This document shows, piece by piece, positions 1-7,399 of a stretch of 64,000 nucleotides of DNA. Below the pieces are notes generated by a model. It saw only the letters and a list, made by a program, of their open reading frames with translations. It was not told where the DNA came from and did no database searches. Positions within the stretch are counted from its first letter, which is position 1; every line of letters begins with the position of its first letter. The DNA comes from Erwinia sp. E602 (GTDB taxonomy: Bacteria; Pseudomonadota; Gammaproteobacteria; Enterobacterales; Enterobacteriaceae), in assembly GCF_018141005.1 (NCBI RefSeq), contig NZ_CP046582.1, positions 3,596,001 through 3,660,000 on the forward strand, given 5' to 3'. The position numbers and the translations under genes were made by a program.

Positions 1-593
1 TGTCGGTGATGCTCAGCGCCGCCTCCTGCCTTGACTGGGCGGCACGGCTGACCGGCTGTGCCGACGTGGCGGCGCTGCTGGCGGAGGCCGAACGCGCCAG
101 CGACGATCGGCCGCTGCCGCTGTTTCTGCCTTACCTCTCCGGCGAGCGCACGCCGCATAACAATCCGGCGGCCAGCGGGGTGTTCTTTGGCCTGACCCAT
201 CAGCACGGGCGGCCGGAGCTGGCGCGGGCGGTGCTTGAAGGGGTGAGCTTTGCGCTGGCGGAGGGCATGGACGCCGTTCACGCCTGCGGCGTACGGCCGG
301 AGAGCATCCGGCTGATCGGCGGCGGCGCGCGCAGCGAACTGTGGCGGCAGATGCTGGCGGACGTCAGCGGACAGACGCTGGACTACGTAGAGGGAGGCGA
401 GGTCGGCCCGGCGCTGGGTGCCGCACAGCTGGCGCGGATGGCGCTAAATCCGGATGTGCCGCTGGCCGAATTGCTGCCCGCGCTGCCGCTGCTGCAGCGC
501 CACCGGCCCGACGCCGCACGCCACCAGGCCTATCAGCCGCAGCGCGCGCGCTTCGCGCAGCTCTATCAACAGCTGGAATCGCTGATGCGCTGA
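1..593 (+). CDS. xylB: Xylulokinase, C-terminal part (5' end outside window)
   Basis: Open from the window edge to a TGA at 591-593, about 197 residues of the C-terminal half of a FGGY-family carbohydrate kinase. The visible segment has the FGGY-type PYLSGERTPHNNP motif near its start and the IRLIGGGARSELWRQMLAD stretch, the adenosine-binding part of the second actin-like domain. Xylulokinase phosphorylates D-xylulose to xylulose 5-phosphate in the cytoplasm. The GERTPHNNP and GGGARS wording fits XylB better than glycerol or gluconate kinases, but the N-terminal substrate pocket is not visible. A terminator hairpin follows about 80 bp downstream, so this is the last gene of its transcript. 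Confidence 0.88.
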   Translation, partial: SVMLSAASCLDWAARLTGCADVAALLAEAERASDDRPLPLFLPYLSGERTPHNNPAASGVFFGLTHQHGRPELARAVLEGVSFALAEGMDAVHACGVRPESIRLIGGGARSELWRQMLADVSGQTLDYVEGGEVGPALGAAQLARMALNPDVPLAELLPALPLLQRHRPDAARHQAYQPQRARFAQLYQQLESLMR

Positions 594-613
594 TACAACA
601 GGCTACTGGCTAC

Positions 614-658
614 TGGTGCTGGTGCTGGTGCTGGTGCTGGTGCTGGTGCTGGTGCTGG
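614..658. repeat. Hexanucleotide tandem repeat (TGGTGC x7)
   Basis: Seven perfect copies of TGGTGC plus a partial one lie between the xylB stop codon and its terminator, preceded by a degenerate CTACTGG duplication. It is outside any supported gene, so length changes would only alter the 3' untranslated region of xylB. Confidence 0.9.
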
Positions 659-673
659 CAGGCGACAGAAAAC

Positions 674-705
674 AAAAAGCCCACCGCGTTGGCGATGGGC
701 CTTTT
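674..705 (+). terminator. Rho-independent terminator after xylB
   Basis: The stem AAAGCCCA / TGGGCCTTT encloses a short GC-rich loop, with an A-run before and a T-run after. It is placed to end the xylB transcript. The A-tract on its left means it could also work for minus-strand transcription arriving from the ATP-grasp gene. Confidence 0.75.
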
Positions 706-922
706 GCCGTTAATTTTTTACCCCTTCCGGCGCTTATCTCCGGCACTCACTGGTGTTAGCTCTGCGAGGGGCAGGAGCGATAATATGATCCAGGAATAAT
801 CCTAACAAGAGAAAAATGGAGATTTGTGCGTCAGGCCAAATTTTTACTGCATTATCGGCCTGGGTATCGCACTTCACTCTCGATCACCTGAGCTGACTGA
901 CCCTCTTTTAACTGCTGACAGG

Positions 923-2161
923 CTATTGATAGTAAATCCCTTCAGCCTCCAGTTCACGAATGACCCGATAGTCACGCCACAACTGATGTTTATCGTTACT
1001 GACCAGATACACCGTACCGGGCTGGCTGAACACATCTTTGGTCTCACTGACCGCCTGGCCGTCAGCCAGATAGAATTCGACCTTTTTAAATGACGGCAAC
1101 GCCTGCAGCCGTGCCAGAAACGCCCCGCTGGCAAAGCGCCCGGCTCGCGGACCGATCAGGCTGACATTAAAAGCGTGGTTTTTCAGCCGGTAAACCGGCT
1201 CTTTTGTCAGCTCCGTAAACCGCTGTGGCTGAGAGAGTGAGAGTGCCGTCGCCCGCAGTTGCCCCATTCCCGTCGTGCAGTCGACAATTTCCGGACGCAG
1301 TATGCCATCGCTACGGGCGGCAATTTCGACCAGGCAGGGCCCGTCGGCGGTTAACATCACTTCTGCATGGCTGGGGCCGTTTTCAATACCCAGGCAGTCG
1401 CAAACACGGTGCGTGTAGGCCACCAGCCCGGCAAACTCGTCGGCTGAAGCATCGATAATTTCATCAATATCATAGACAACATTGCCTCCCGCCAGCTGCC
1501 GTTTATGGTAGCGCACCACTTCCGTGACCAGCCTGAGGCTATTCAGAGAGACAAAATTCACCACATATTCTGTTCCCGTCAGAAAGGACTGCAGCAGAAC
1601 GGCATCATTGGTGCTGTTCATGCGGTTTTTTTGATTAATAAGACGGTCAAACGCCGACCTGACCCGGTCTTCGCTGTTGCAGATAAATACGCCATCTGAA
1701 CCGGCACTATCCAGCGGTTTCACCACCACCGGATAAGGCTGTTCGCTCAGCCAGTTTACCGCCTGTGGCCACCGGCAGACTTTGCACTGAGGCGTGGCGG
1801 TTATACCGGCTTCACGCAGCGATTCAATCATCTCAAACTTGTTACGGCGGGCAGCACGCTGTGAAAAATCATTTCTGTATTTAAAGTTCTGTGACTGGTT
1901 AATCCAGTCAGTGAGTTCGACGCCCGTTTCCGCGCCGCACAGTACGCCTTCCGCACCGAACTCACGGATAATATCCAGTGTTAACCCAGGGGAGGAATGG
2001 CAATAACAGTGTTGATAAATGGTAGAATCAAATCCCTGGTAGTAGTAGTCATCCAGTGAGGTGTCCGAGGCGATATGTATCATTTTACAGCCCGCCTCGC
2101 TTAAATGACGGGCAATAAATTTACCTGAAGAAAAACCATCAACCACTACGATCCTGTTCAT
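923..2161 (-). CDS. ATP-grasp ligase (amino-acid ligase-like)
   Basis: A 412-residue protein of the carbamoyl-phosphate-synthase/biotin-carboxylase-like ATP-grasp superfamily, which joins a carboxylate to an amine or thiol through an acyl phosphate. Visible are a Rossmann-like N-terminus (MNRIVVVDGFSSGKF), the ATP-grasp segment around residues 144-160 with PVVVKPLDSAGSDG (Lys148 probably contacts ATP), and the metal-binding end SHAEVMLTADGPCLVEIAAR. It resembles the free-standing dipeptide ligases of the BacD type. It is the last gene of a four-gene minus-strand cassette. Its ATG overlaps the stop of the exporter gene (ATGA) and a GGAGG ribosome site sits in the exporter's end, so the two are translationally coupled. 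The substrates are unknown; an amino-acid or amino-acid-like acid is inferred from the neighbouring PLP enzyme. Confidence 0.8.
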   Translation of the reverse strand: MNRIVVVDGFSSGKFIARHLSEAGCKMIHIASDTSLDDYYYQGFDSTIYQHCYCHSSPGLTLDIIREFGAEGVLCGAETGVELTDWINQSQNFKYRNDFSQRAARRNKFEMIESLREAGITATPQCKVCRWPQAVNWLSEQPYPVVVKPLDSAGSDGVFICNSEDRVRSAFDRLINQKNRMNSTNDAVLLQSFLTGTEYVVNFVSLNSLRLVTEVVRYHKRQLAGGNVVYDIDEIIDASADEFAGLVAYTHRVCDCLGIENGPSHAEVMLTADGPCLVEIAARSDGILRPEIVDCTTGMGQLRATALSLSQPQRFTELTKEPVYRLKNHAFNVSLIGPRAGRFASGAFLARLQALPSFKKVEFYLADGQAVSETKDVFSQPGTVYLVSNDKHQLWRDYRVIRELEAEGIYYQ

Positions 2162-3099
2162 TTTTCACCTCCCGACTGTGTTGCAGAGAAATACTTACTG
2201 ATACCAAGCAGTGCCAACAGTGCCGTAAGAGCTAACACCGCAATGATGGTCTGCCATGACACGGCAATACGCCTGTCGGTAAACTGAAATGCAAGGGTAA
2301 ATACAGGAATCAACAACATCAGAAAGGCAACATGCAGAGGACTGAGTGCCCCAATGGATTTTTGTATAAGAAAAATGGGAATAATATGACCAACAACAGA
2401 CAGTAACACCACAATAAAAAAATAAATCACATCAAGCTGCAGAGATATATGCATAACAGCACTATACAGTAACGCGGTAAAAAGAATTAATACATTCCTG
2501 CAACCGAGGATTTCACTGGCACTCCATTTCTTATTTACTAATGATTTGGAAAACAAAGTATAGAGCACAGTTCCCACTGCACTCAGTAATACACAGATGA
2601 TACCGATGGCTCTCTCCGTCGCGCTGGTGGAGGTCACTCCGCTACTGCCAACCCATGAATTAATCAGCATAATCATTACGCCGATCATAACCGCCCAGGA
2701 AATGACCGACTCGGCTTTATCCGGCCTGGTAGTAAAACCGGAGAGAAATCGCGATAAAATGATCGTCAGTGCCGGGCCACATGCCACAGAAGCAATCCCG
2801 ACTACCGCCGGTTCAAGGTATTTCAACGAGATGATAAGCCCACCCCAGTTGAGCAATACCGCAACATTAATCAGCAGCAGATTTTTTTTATTCTTGTTCA
2901 CCTTAGTCAGATAAGCACGACCATTGCGCATCAGTGCCAGAGTCAAAAAAACCATTGTTGCCATTGCAAAACACCAGGTGATAAACACTGAAGAGTCGAG
3001 TGCCTGAGTCACTTTAGCGATATATACATCCGACATAGCGCTGATAACACAAAACATAATGCCGCAGGTAATGCCGCTTGCAATAATTTTGCTCATCAT
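2158..3099 (-). CDS. DMT-superfamily (EamA) exporter
   Basis: About 313 residues with roughly ten hydrophobic segments in the two-fold repeat arrangement of EamA/DMT permeases, which export amino acids and small metabolites across the inner membrane. Two ATGs in a row (3099 and 3096) follow an AAGGA ribosome site; the second has the better spacing. It sits between the phosphoribosyltransferase (28 bp upstream) and the ATP-grasp ligase (4-bp overlap), as expected for an export and self-protection function of a small biosynthetic cassette. The first and last residues are ordinary, and no truncation is visible. The exported compound is not deducible from the sequence. Confidence 0.82.
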   Translation of the reverse strand: MMSKIIASGITCGIMFCVISAMSDVYIAKVTQALDSSVFITWCFAMATMVFLTLALMRNGRAYLTKVNKNKKNLLLINVAVLLNWGGLIISLKYLEPAVVGIASVACGPALTIILSRFLSGFTTRPDKAESVISWAVMIGVMIMLINSWVGSSGVTSTSATERAIGIICVLLSAVGTVLYTLFSKSLVNKKWSASEILGCRNVLILFTALLYSAVMHISLQLDVIYFFIVVLLSVVGHIIPIFLIQKSIGALSPLHVAFLMLLIPVFTLAFQFTDRRIAVSWQTIIAVLALTALLALLGISKYFSATQSGGEK

Positions 3100-3127
3100 T
3101 TCCTTACTCCCTGAGACTAATATTAAG

Positions 3128-3691
3128 TCATTCCATAACCGTGACCGATTCAGCGCTAAGAGATTTTTTTAATAGTGTTATCACATCATGACCCGTTTTA
3201 TCTCTTACATTTTTTCGACCGTTGTTCTGTATTTTTTCCACAGCACAAATCACCTTGCTCACGATACCTCCCGCCGACTCTATCGCTTTAATTAAAGAAA
3301 CAACGGCTCCTCCAGTACTTAAAGTATCATCGACAATGATAACTCGATCCCCTTCGTTTATCCCATTCAGATACATTTCACCGTCAAAGTACTCCGAATT
3401 TATTTTAACTATATTATTGTTGATATTATTTATTCTGTAGGGATACCATCTTGCCATTGCAAGAGGTCTTCCCGTTAACATTGATATGGCTGTAGCAATT
3501 GGTGCCCCCTTGTCTTCCTCTGTAACCACCTTATCAAAATCACAATCTATTTTTTTAATCATGCCATAAGCAACCTCAATCAGCACTTCAGGTCTGAGGG
3601 CTGGCAGCTGATCGGTGAATTCGTTGACTGTAGTAAGTTTACATCCGGAACTGACTACTAAAGCATTTTTATATACCTCTTCAATTAGCAT
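3128..3691 (-). CDS. Type I phosphoribosyltransferase
   Basis: A 187-residue protein with the type I PRTase signature VIIVDDTLSTGG at residues 117-128, the loop that holds 5-phosphoribosyl-1-pyrophosphate. An earlier segment, EEDKGAPIATAISMLTGRP, resembles orotate/adenine phosphoribosyltransferases. Such enzymes transfer ribose 5-phosphate to an N-nucleophile, usually a nucleobase. I place the start at 3691 rather than 3709 because a strong AGGAGGG lies eight bases before that ATG. The gene then overlaps the PLP-enzyme stop by 7 bp. The coding sequence is AT-rich compared with the surrounding chromosome. It may use a pathway intermediate instead of a standard base; a role in purine salvage cannot be excluded. 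Confidence 0.82.
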   Translation of the reverse strand: MLIEEVYKNALVVSSGCKLTTVNEFTDQLPALRPEVLIEVAYGMIKKIDCDFDKVVTEEDKGAPIATAISMLTGRPLAMARWYPYRINNINNNIVKINSEYFDGEMYLNGINEGDRVIIVDDTLSTGGAVVSLIKAIESAGGIVSKVICAVEKIQNNGRKNVRDKTGHDVITLLKKSLSAESVTVME

Positions 3692-4641
3692 TTTCTTCCC
3701 TCCTGGCATGAGTACTCAGGATATACACCAGCCCAACGGCTTTTATATTTCCATGCACTATCAAAAAAAAGTGTAACAATGACTTTGTTACTTATATTTT
3801 TCATTATCTCCTCACTTACAATCAAATTTGCAGCACATGTTGGCCCGATGCCTAAACCTTCACTATTTATAAATGATTTCATTCTTTTCCATGCTGCATC
3901 ACCATTTACCAACCTGATATCGTCTATAACACTTAACTTTGTATTTGCAGATAACACCCCTGCACCCAAACCCATTAAATTATGACTATGGTGTTTAAAA
4001 TTCAAATGGTGTCGAATTGCATAAACGGGTGAAGATTTATCCACCTCAACACCTACTGTTTCAATATTCGGGTATACGTCTTTAAGTACACTTGCAATTC
4101 CTGAAAATGTTCCCCCCGTGCCAATTGAGCAAACAAAATAATCAGGAACCACGCTCATTATAGTGAGATCATTAACAATCTCTCTCCCACATGAGTAAAA
4201 TGCTTCCATATTCAAGGTATTAGAGGATTGATTTATAAAATATACATCCTTCTTTCCTTCCGAATATTTCTCAGCCGCTTCAACTGATCCATTCAAAAAA
4301 TCACTGGCAGGAGTTTCGATGATTTTTGCTGAAAAACTTTTAATCTGTTCAATTCGCTCCTGGGTCATGCCGGCAGGCATAAATATAACAACCTTATAAC
4401 CTTTCTCTCTTGCGATCCATGCCAAAGCGGCTCCACCATTTCCTGTTGAACAATCAACCAGAGTCATTCCCGGGTGAATACGCCCTTCGTTTTCTAACGT
4501 ATTGAGGATGTGTAGATACGTTCTGTCCTTATGACTCCCACTAGGATTTGAAAGCTCACACTTTGCAAATAGTTTGTTCCCATTAAATTCCAAGCCGGGC
4601 AATTTTAAAAGCTTTGTTCCTCCAACATCAGCGATCTTCAT
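3685..4641 (-). CDS. PLP-dependent fold-type II synthase (cysteine synthase-like)
   Basis: A 318-residue member of the cysteine synthase / threonine synthase / serine dehydratase family. Lys38 in NPSGSHKDR should carry the pyridoxal phosphate; STGNGG (residues 65-70) and SIGTGGTFSG (172-181) are the substrate and phosphate-binding loops. These enzymes do beta- or gamma-replacement on O-activated serine or homoserine, or deamination. It is the first gene of the cassette, with a GAGAGGG ribosome site before its ATG and about 270 bp of AT-rich upstream DNA. It is much poorer in G+C than the flanking xylB and flagellin genes, a sign of transfer. The host presumably has its own CysK/CysM elsewhere, so a biosynthetic role for a special amino acid is inferred, not shown. 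Confidence 0.83.
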   Translation of the reverse strand: MKIADVGGTKLLKLPGLEFNGNKLFAKCELSNPSGSHKDRTYLHILNTLENEGRIHPGMTLVDCSTGNGGAALAWIAREKGYKVVIFMPAGMTQERIEQIKSFSAKIIETPASDFLNGSVEAAEKYSEGKKDVYFINQSSNTLNMEAFYSCGREIVNDLTIMSVVPDYFVCSIGTGGTFSGIASVLKDVYPNIETVGVEVDKSSPVYAIRHHLNFKHHSHNLMGLGAGVLSANTKLSVIDDIRLVNGDAAWKRMKSFINSEGLGIGPTCAANLIVSEEIMKNISNKVIVTLFFDSAWKYKSRWAGVYPEYSCQEGRKC

Positions 4642-4741
4642 ATCAAATCCCTCTCTGAATGTCCATTCAACATGTGATACATCAGTATAAAAAACAGATC
4701 AAGAGCTTAAGTTGCCATAAGTCATGATTTAAAAAAATCTG

Positions 4742-4760
4742 TGATCGCGCGATGAGATCA
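4742..4760. promoter_or_regulatory. Palindrome upstream of the PLP-enzyme cassette
   Basis: The perfect palindrome ATCGCGCGAT (4744-4753) lies within the wider near-palindrome TGATC...GATCA, about 100 bp before the first gene of the minus-strand cassette, in otherwise AT-rich DNA. The position suits a regulator-binding site. No cognate regulator is encoded next to it, so the function is speculative. Confidence 0.3.
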
Positions 4761-4915
4761 GTACTTACCTGAAATAAATCTTCAAATGTCACTAGTAATA
4801 AATCCATTTATACAAAAAAATGAAAATTAATTTCCCTGTCCTTATGCTATCTGAAAGAAATCCCTGAAAAATATTCACCACCGCCCCCGCTACGCCATAG
4901 CGTTGTTTGCGATAA

Positions 4916-5089
4916 GTCAACGAGCCGGAACTGACCACCGTGTCCAGCCTGGTGAACAACCGTGAACAGATCTACACGGCGGAGATGTTTCTGTTGGTCG
5001 GCGTGCTCTGTTACCTGCTGTGCAGCGGGCTGGCCGGGCTGGCAAAGGGGCTGCAGCGGCGGCATAGGGCCCTGGCCCGCGTGACATAA
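4916..5089 (+). pseudogene. Remnant of an amino-acid ABC transporter permease (C-terminus)
   Basis: A 57-codon open stretch reads ...PELTTVSSLVNNREQIYTAE followed by a hydrophobic helix (MFLLVGVLCYLLCSGLAG) and a basic tail ending in TAA. That is the usual C-terminal end of HisM/GlnP-type polar amino-acid ABC permeases (last periplasmic loop, last membrane helix, short cytoplasmic tail). A stop lies directly upstream in frame and no start codon is present; the rest of the gene is missing. It lies between the AT-rich cassette and the flagellin promoter, so the cassette probably replaced or interrupted the original gene. Confidence 0.6.
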
Positions 5090-5101
5090 CTAAAAAATGG
5101 C

Positions 5102-5128
5102 TTAAGTAAAATCTGCCGCTGCCGATAA
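5102..5128 (+). promoter_or_regulatory. Sigma-28 (FliA) promoter of the flagellin gene
   Basis: TTAAGTAA (5102-5109), an 11-bp spacer, then GCCGATAA (5121-5128). The -10 element and the spacing match the FliA consensus (TAAAGTTT-N11-GCCGATAA) and the -35 is close. It lies 20 bp before the GTG start of flagellin, so this gene should be a late (class III) flagellar gene. Confidence 0.85.
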
Positions 5129-5148
5129 TCTGCGACAGGAGTCACTCA

Positions 5149-7062
5149 GTGGATCGCGTTATGCTCAGCCTTAATACCAACCTCTCTGCGTTAAAGATCG
5201 AAAACAATGCGGCCAAAAGCGGCAGCTCGCTGGCGGACGCCATTCTTCGGTTATCTTCCGGCATGCGTATCAACGGTGCTAAGGATGATGCGGCAGGTCA
5301 GGCGATCGCCAACCGCATGAGCAGCCAGCAGAGCGGGCTGGCGCAGGCCAGTCGTAACGCCGGCGACGGTATCTCGCTGGTGGAGACCACCGAAGGGGCG
5401 CTGAGCGAGATCAACAACCGCCTGCAGCGCATCCGCCAGCTGGCGGTACAGGGGCTGAGCGACGTTAATACGCTGGAAGATGGCGACGCCATTCAGGCCG
5501 AGATCAACCTCAACCTGAAAGAGATTGCCCGACTGAACGGCAGCGCCAGCTTTAACGGCATCAGCGTGCTGGACGGCAGCGCCGGTAAACTGGCTATTCA
5601 GGTGGGGGCTAACGATCGCGATTCTGTCAGTGTGGATCTCTCCGCCCCAGGCTTCAGCATTGACGAACTGGGTCTGAAGGACCTGGTGATCAACGGTATT
5701 AAAAGCGCCGTCACCACGGTTAACAGGGTGATCGGCAGCGCCAGCAATCTGTCGCTTGCCGATCCTAACGTGGCGGTGAATTTCACCACGCCGACCGCGC
5801 TGAGCGACAGGCAGCTGGTCAGAAGCAGCGCCAACAACCAGCTCTATATTCAGGGTAACGACAGCGACGGCAAGACGGTTTACTATCCGGCCGTCCGTGC
5901 CGGCAGCTGGGATACCGCTACCGGCCAGGGTTACATTACCGTAGATGCCAGTAGCACCAGCCCGCTCTACGCGGACGTACCGCAGATCCCCGCTCGCAGC
6001 ATCACCAGCTACAGTTACCTTGATGACAACAACGCCGCGCTGCCCGCCAGCCCGGCCCCGTCGCTGACCCTCAGCAACGGTCAGTATTACGTTGAGCAGA
6101 ATGATATCTACTACCCGGCGACGCTGAGTTTTGACGCCAGCGGTGCCGCCACCGCCACCCTGACCGGGGCCGGCGGCCAGCTGGACAACGCGTTTTCCCC
6201 GCTGCCGGCCCAGGTCACCACCACGCCAGCCGTTGATACCACCAGCGCCGCACTGAGCTACAGCGACGCCAGCGGCAATCCGCTGCCCGCAGGGGATGCC
6301 AGACTGCTGAAGTCGGGCAGCCAGTACCTGCTGCAGGTGGATGACGGCAGCGGCAACCCGCAGTACTTTAACGCCACCTTCGCGGCGGAGACCGACGGCA
6401 GCAGCACGACGCTGGCGGTGCGCGCCACCGACGCCATTAATCTCAACAGCTTTAGCGCGGTGACCACCATCACTGGCACCTCAACGGTGACCCTTGACCC
6501 GGCAAAGGTGCAACTCAACTACACCAGCGCCAAAGGTGAAACGGCCACCGACGTGCTGCGTTCCGACGGCAACGGCGGCTATCTGTTAGACCTGCCGGGC
6601 ATGGGCAAAACCGCCACGCTGGTCAGCCAGGACAGCGACGGCACGCTGCTGTTAAAAACCAGCAACGGCGTCGGTGACGTGCAGATTTACTTCAGGGCCA
6701 CCGTCAGCGCCAGCACCGACACCAGCACCAACTACACGGTGATGACGGTGCGCGAAGTCGGCGCGGAAATCCGCCTGCGCCACCCGGATAACCCGCTGGC
6801 GACGCTGGATGCCGCCATCGCCCGCGTCGACAGCAAACGATCCCAGCTGGGGGCGATTTCGAACCGCCTGAGCTCGGTACAGAACCTGCAAAATAGCACC
6901 GGCGTGGCGCTGGCTGCCGCCCGTTCACGCATTGAGGATGCCGACTACGCCAGCGAAGTCTCGGCGATGAGCCGGGCGCAGATCCTGCAGCAGTCCGGCA
7001 GCCAGCTGCTGGCAAAGGCGAAGCTGGAGCCGCAGGCGGTGCTGGCGCTGCTGCAGAACTAG
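5149..7062 (+). CDS. Flagellin
   Basis: About 637 residues with the conserved flagellin N-terminal D0/D1 helices (LSLNTNLSALKIENNAAKSG, then LRLSSGMRINGAKDDAAGQA, GDGISLVETTEGALSEINNR) and C-terminal D1/D0 helices (AIARVDSKRSQLGAISNRLS to the end). The central part, roughly residues 180-540, is a long Ser/Thr/Asp-rich surface domain, longer than in an E. coli-sized flagellin. Flagellin is exported by the flagellar type III system and polymerises into the filament. GTG at 5149 has an AGGAG site seven bases upstream; ATG at 5161 gives the more usual MLSLNTN start but lies 19 bases from that site. No other flagellar genes are near, so it is an isolated or additional flagellin copy, controlled by the sigma-28 promoter just upstream. 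Confidence 0.93.
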   Translation: MDRVMLSLNTNLSALKIENNAAKSGSSLADAILRLSSGMRINGAKDDAAGQAIANRMSSQQSGLAQASRNAGDGISLVETTEGALSEINNRLQRIRQLAVQGLSDVNTLEDGDAIQAEINLNLKEIARLNGSASFNGISVLDGSAGKLAIQVGANDRDSVSVDLSAPGFSIDELGLKDLVINGIKSAVTTVNRVIGSASNLSLADPNVAVNFTTPTALSDRQLVRSSANNQLYIQGNDSDGKTVYYPAVRAGSWDTATGQGYITVDASSTSPLYADVPQIPARSITSYSYLDDNNAALPASPAPSLTLSNGQYYVEQNDIYYPATLSFDASGAATATLTGAGGQLDNAFSPLPAQVTTTPAVDTTSAALSYSDASGNPLPAGDARLLKSGSQYLLQVDDGSGNPQYFNATFAAETDGSSTTLAVRATDAINLNSFSAVTTITGTSTVTLDPAKVQLNYTSAKGETATDVLRSDGNGGYLLDLPGMGKTATLVSQDSDGTLLLKTSNGVGDVQIYFRATVSASTDTSTNYTVMTVREVGAEIRLRHPDNPLATLDAAIARVDSKRSQLGAISNRLSSVQNLQNSTGVALAAARSRIEDADYASEVSAMSRAQILQQSGSQLLAKAKLEPQAVLALLQN

Positions 7063-7213
7063 TTCGTTGCGCAGAGGGCGGGCGCGGCGGCAGAATAACC
7101 TGCTGCCCGCTCCGCTTATTTCCTCCTCCCCCCCGTTATTCCCTCCGGATTATTCCTGAAAACCACCAGAAAACTGCCAGCTGGCCGCTGATATTGCGCC
7201 GTTTATAATAGTG

Positions 7214-7261
7214 CGCACCATCACGGGGACTGTTTCGCTGACAATCACCCGCGCTGGTGCA
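7214..7261 (+). promoter_or_regulatory. Candidate NtrC-binding sites upstream of the urea operon
   Basis: Two imperfect matches to the NtrC site TGCACC-N5-GGTGCA: CGCACC-ATCAC-GGGGAC near 7215 (good left half) and TCACCC-GCGCT-GGTGCA at 7245-7261 (perfect right half). They lie about 90-130 bp before the sigma-54 promoter, the normal enhancer distance. Each site is degenerate in one half, so they are suggestive only. Confidence 0.45.
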
Positions 7262-7345
7262 ATTAAAAAAAACAAGATAATAAATACAGGCTAAATTGCG
7301 CCAGAAATTAAAATTAAAACAATAAAATCAACGCGTTGATATTAA

Positions 7346-7361
7346 TGGCACAGCCCTTGCT
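7346..7361 (+). promoter_or_regulatory. Sigma-54 (RpoN) promoter of the urea operon
   Basis: TGGCAC-AGCCC-TTGCT has the invariant GG and GC dinucleotides separated by exactly ten bases, as in the sigma-54 -24/-12 consensus. Transcription should start near 7372, which supports ATG 7400 and not 7364 as the start of the first gene. It implies nitrogen-limitation control of urea use. Confidence 0.8.
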
Positions 7362-7399
7362 ATATGAATCCCATCTTGTATACCAGCAGGGATTCATCA

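Noticed and set aside
341..799. 152-codon plus-strand frame overlapping the xylB end and the TGGTGC repeat
   Set aside because: It is a shadow of xylB in another frame; the repeat gives a Cys-Trp run without family features.
3128..4641. Erwinia 6-thioguanine cluster (ycfABCD)
   Set aside because: The gene families do not fit: no PP-loop thiolase-type ATPase is present here, while an ATP-grasp ligase and a PRTase are.
4847..5065. 72-codon minus-strand frame beside the flagellin promoter
   Set aside because: Antisense of the permease remnant, with no ribosome site.
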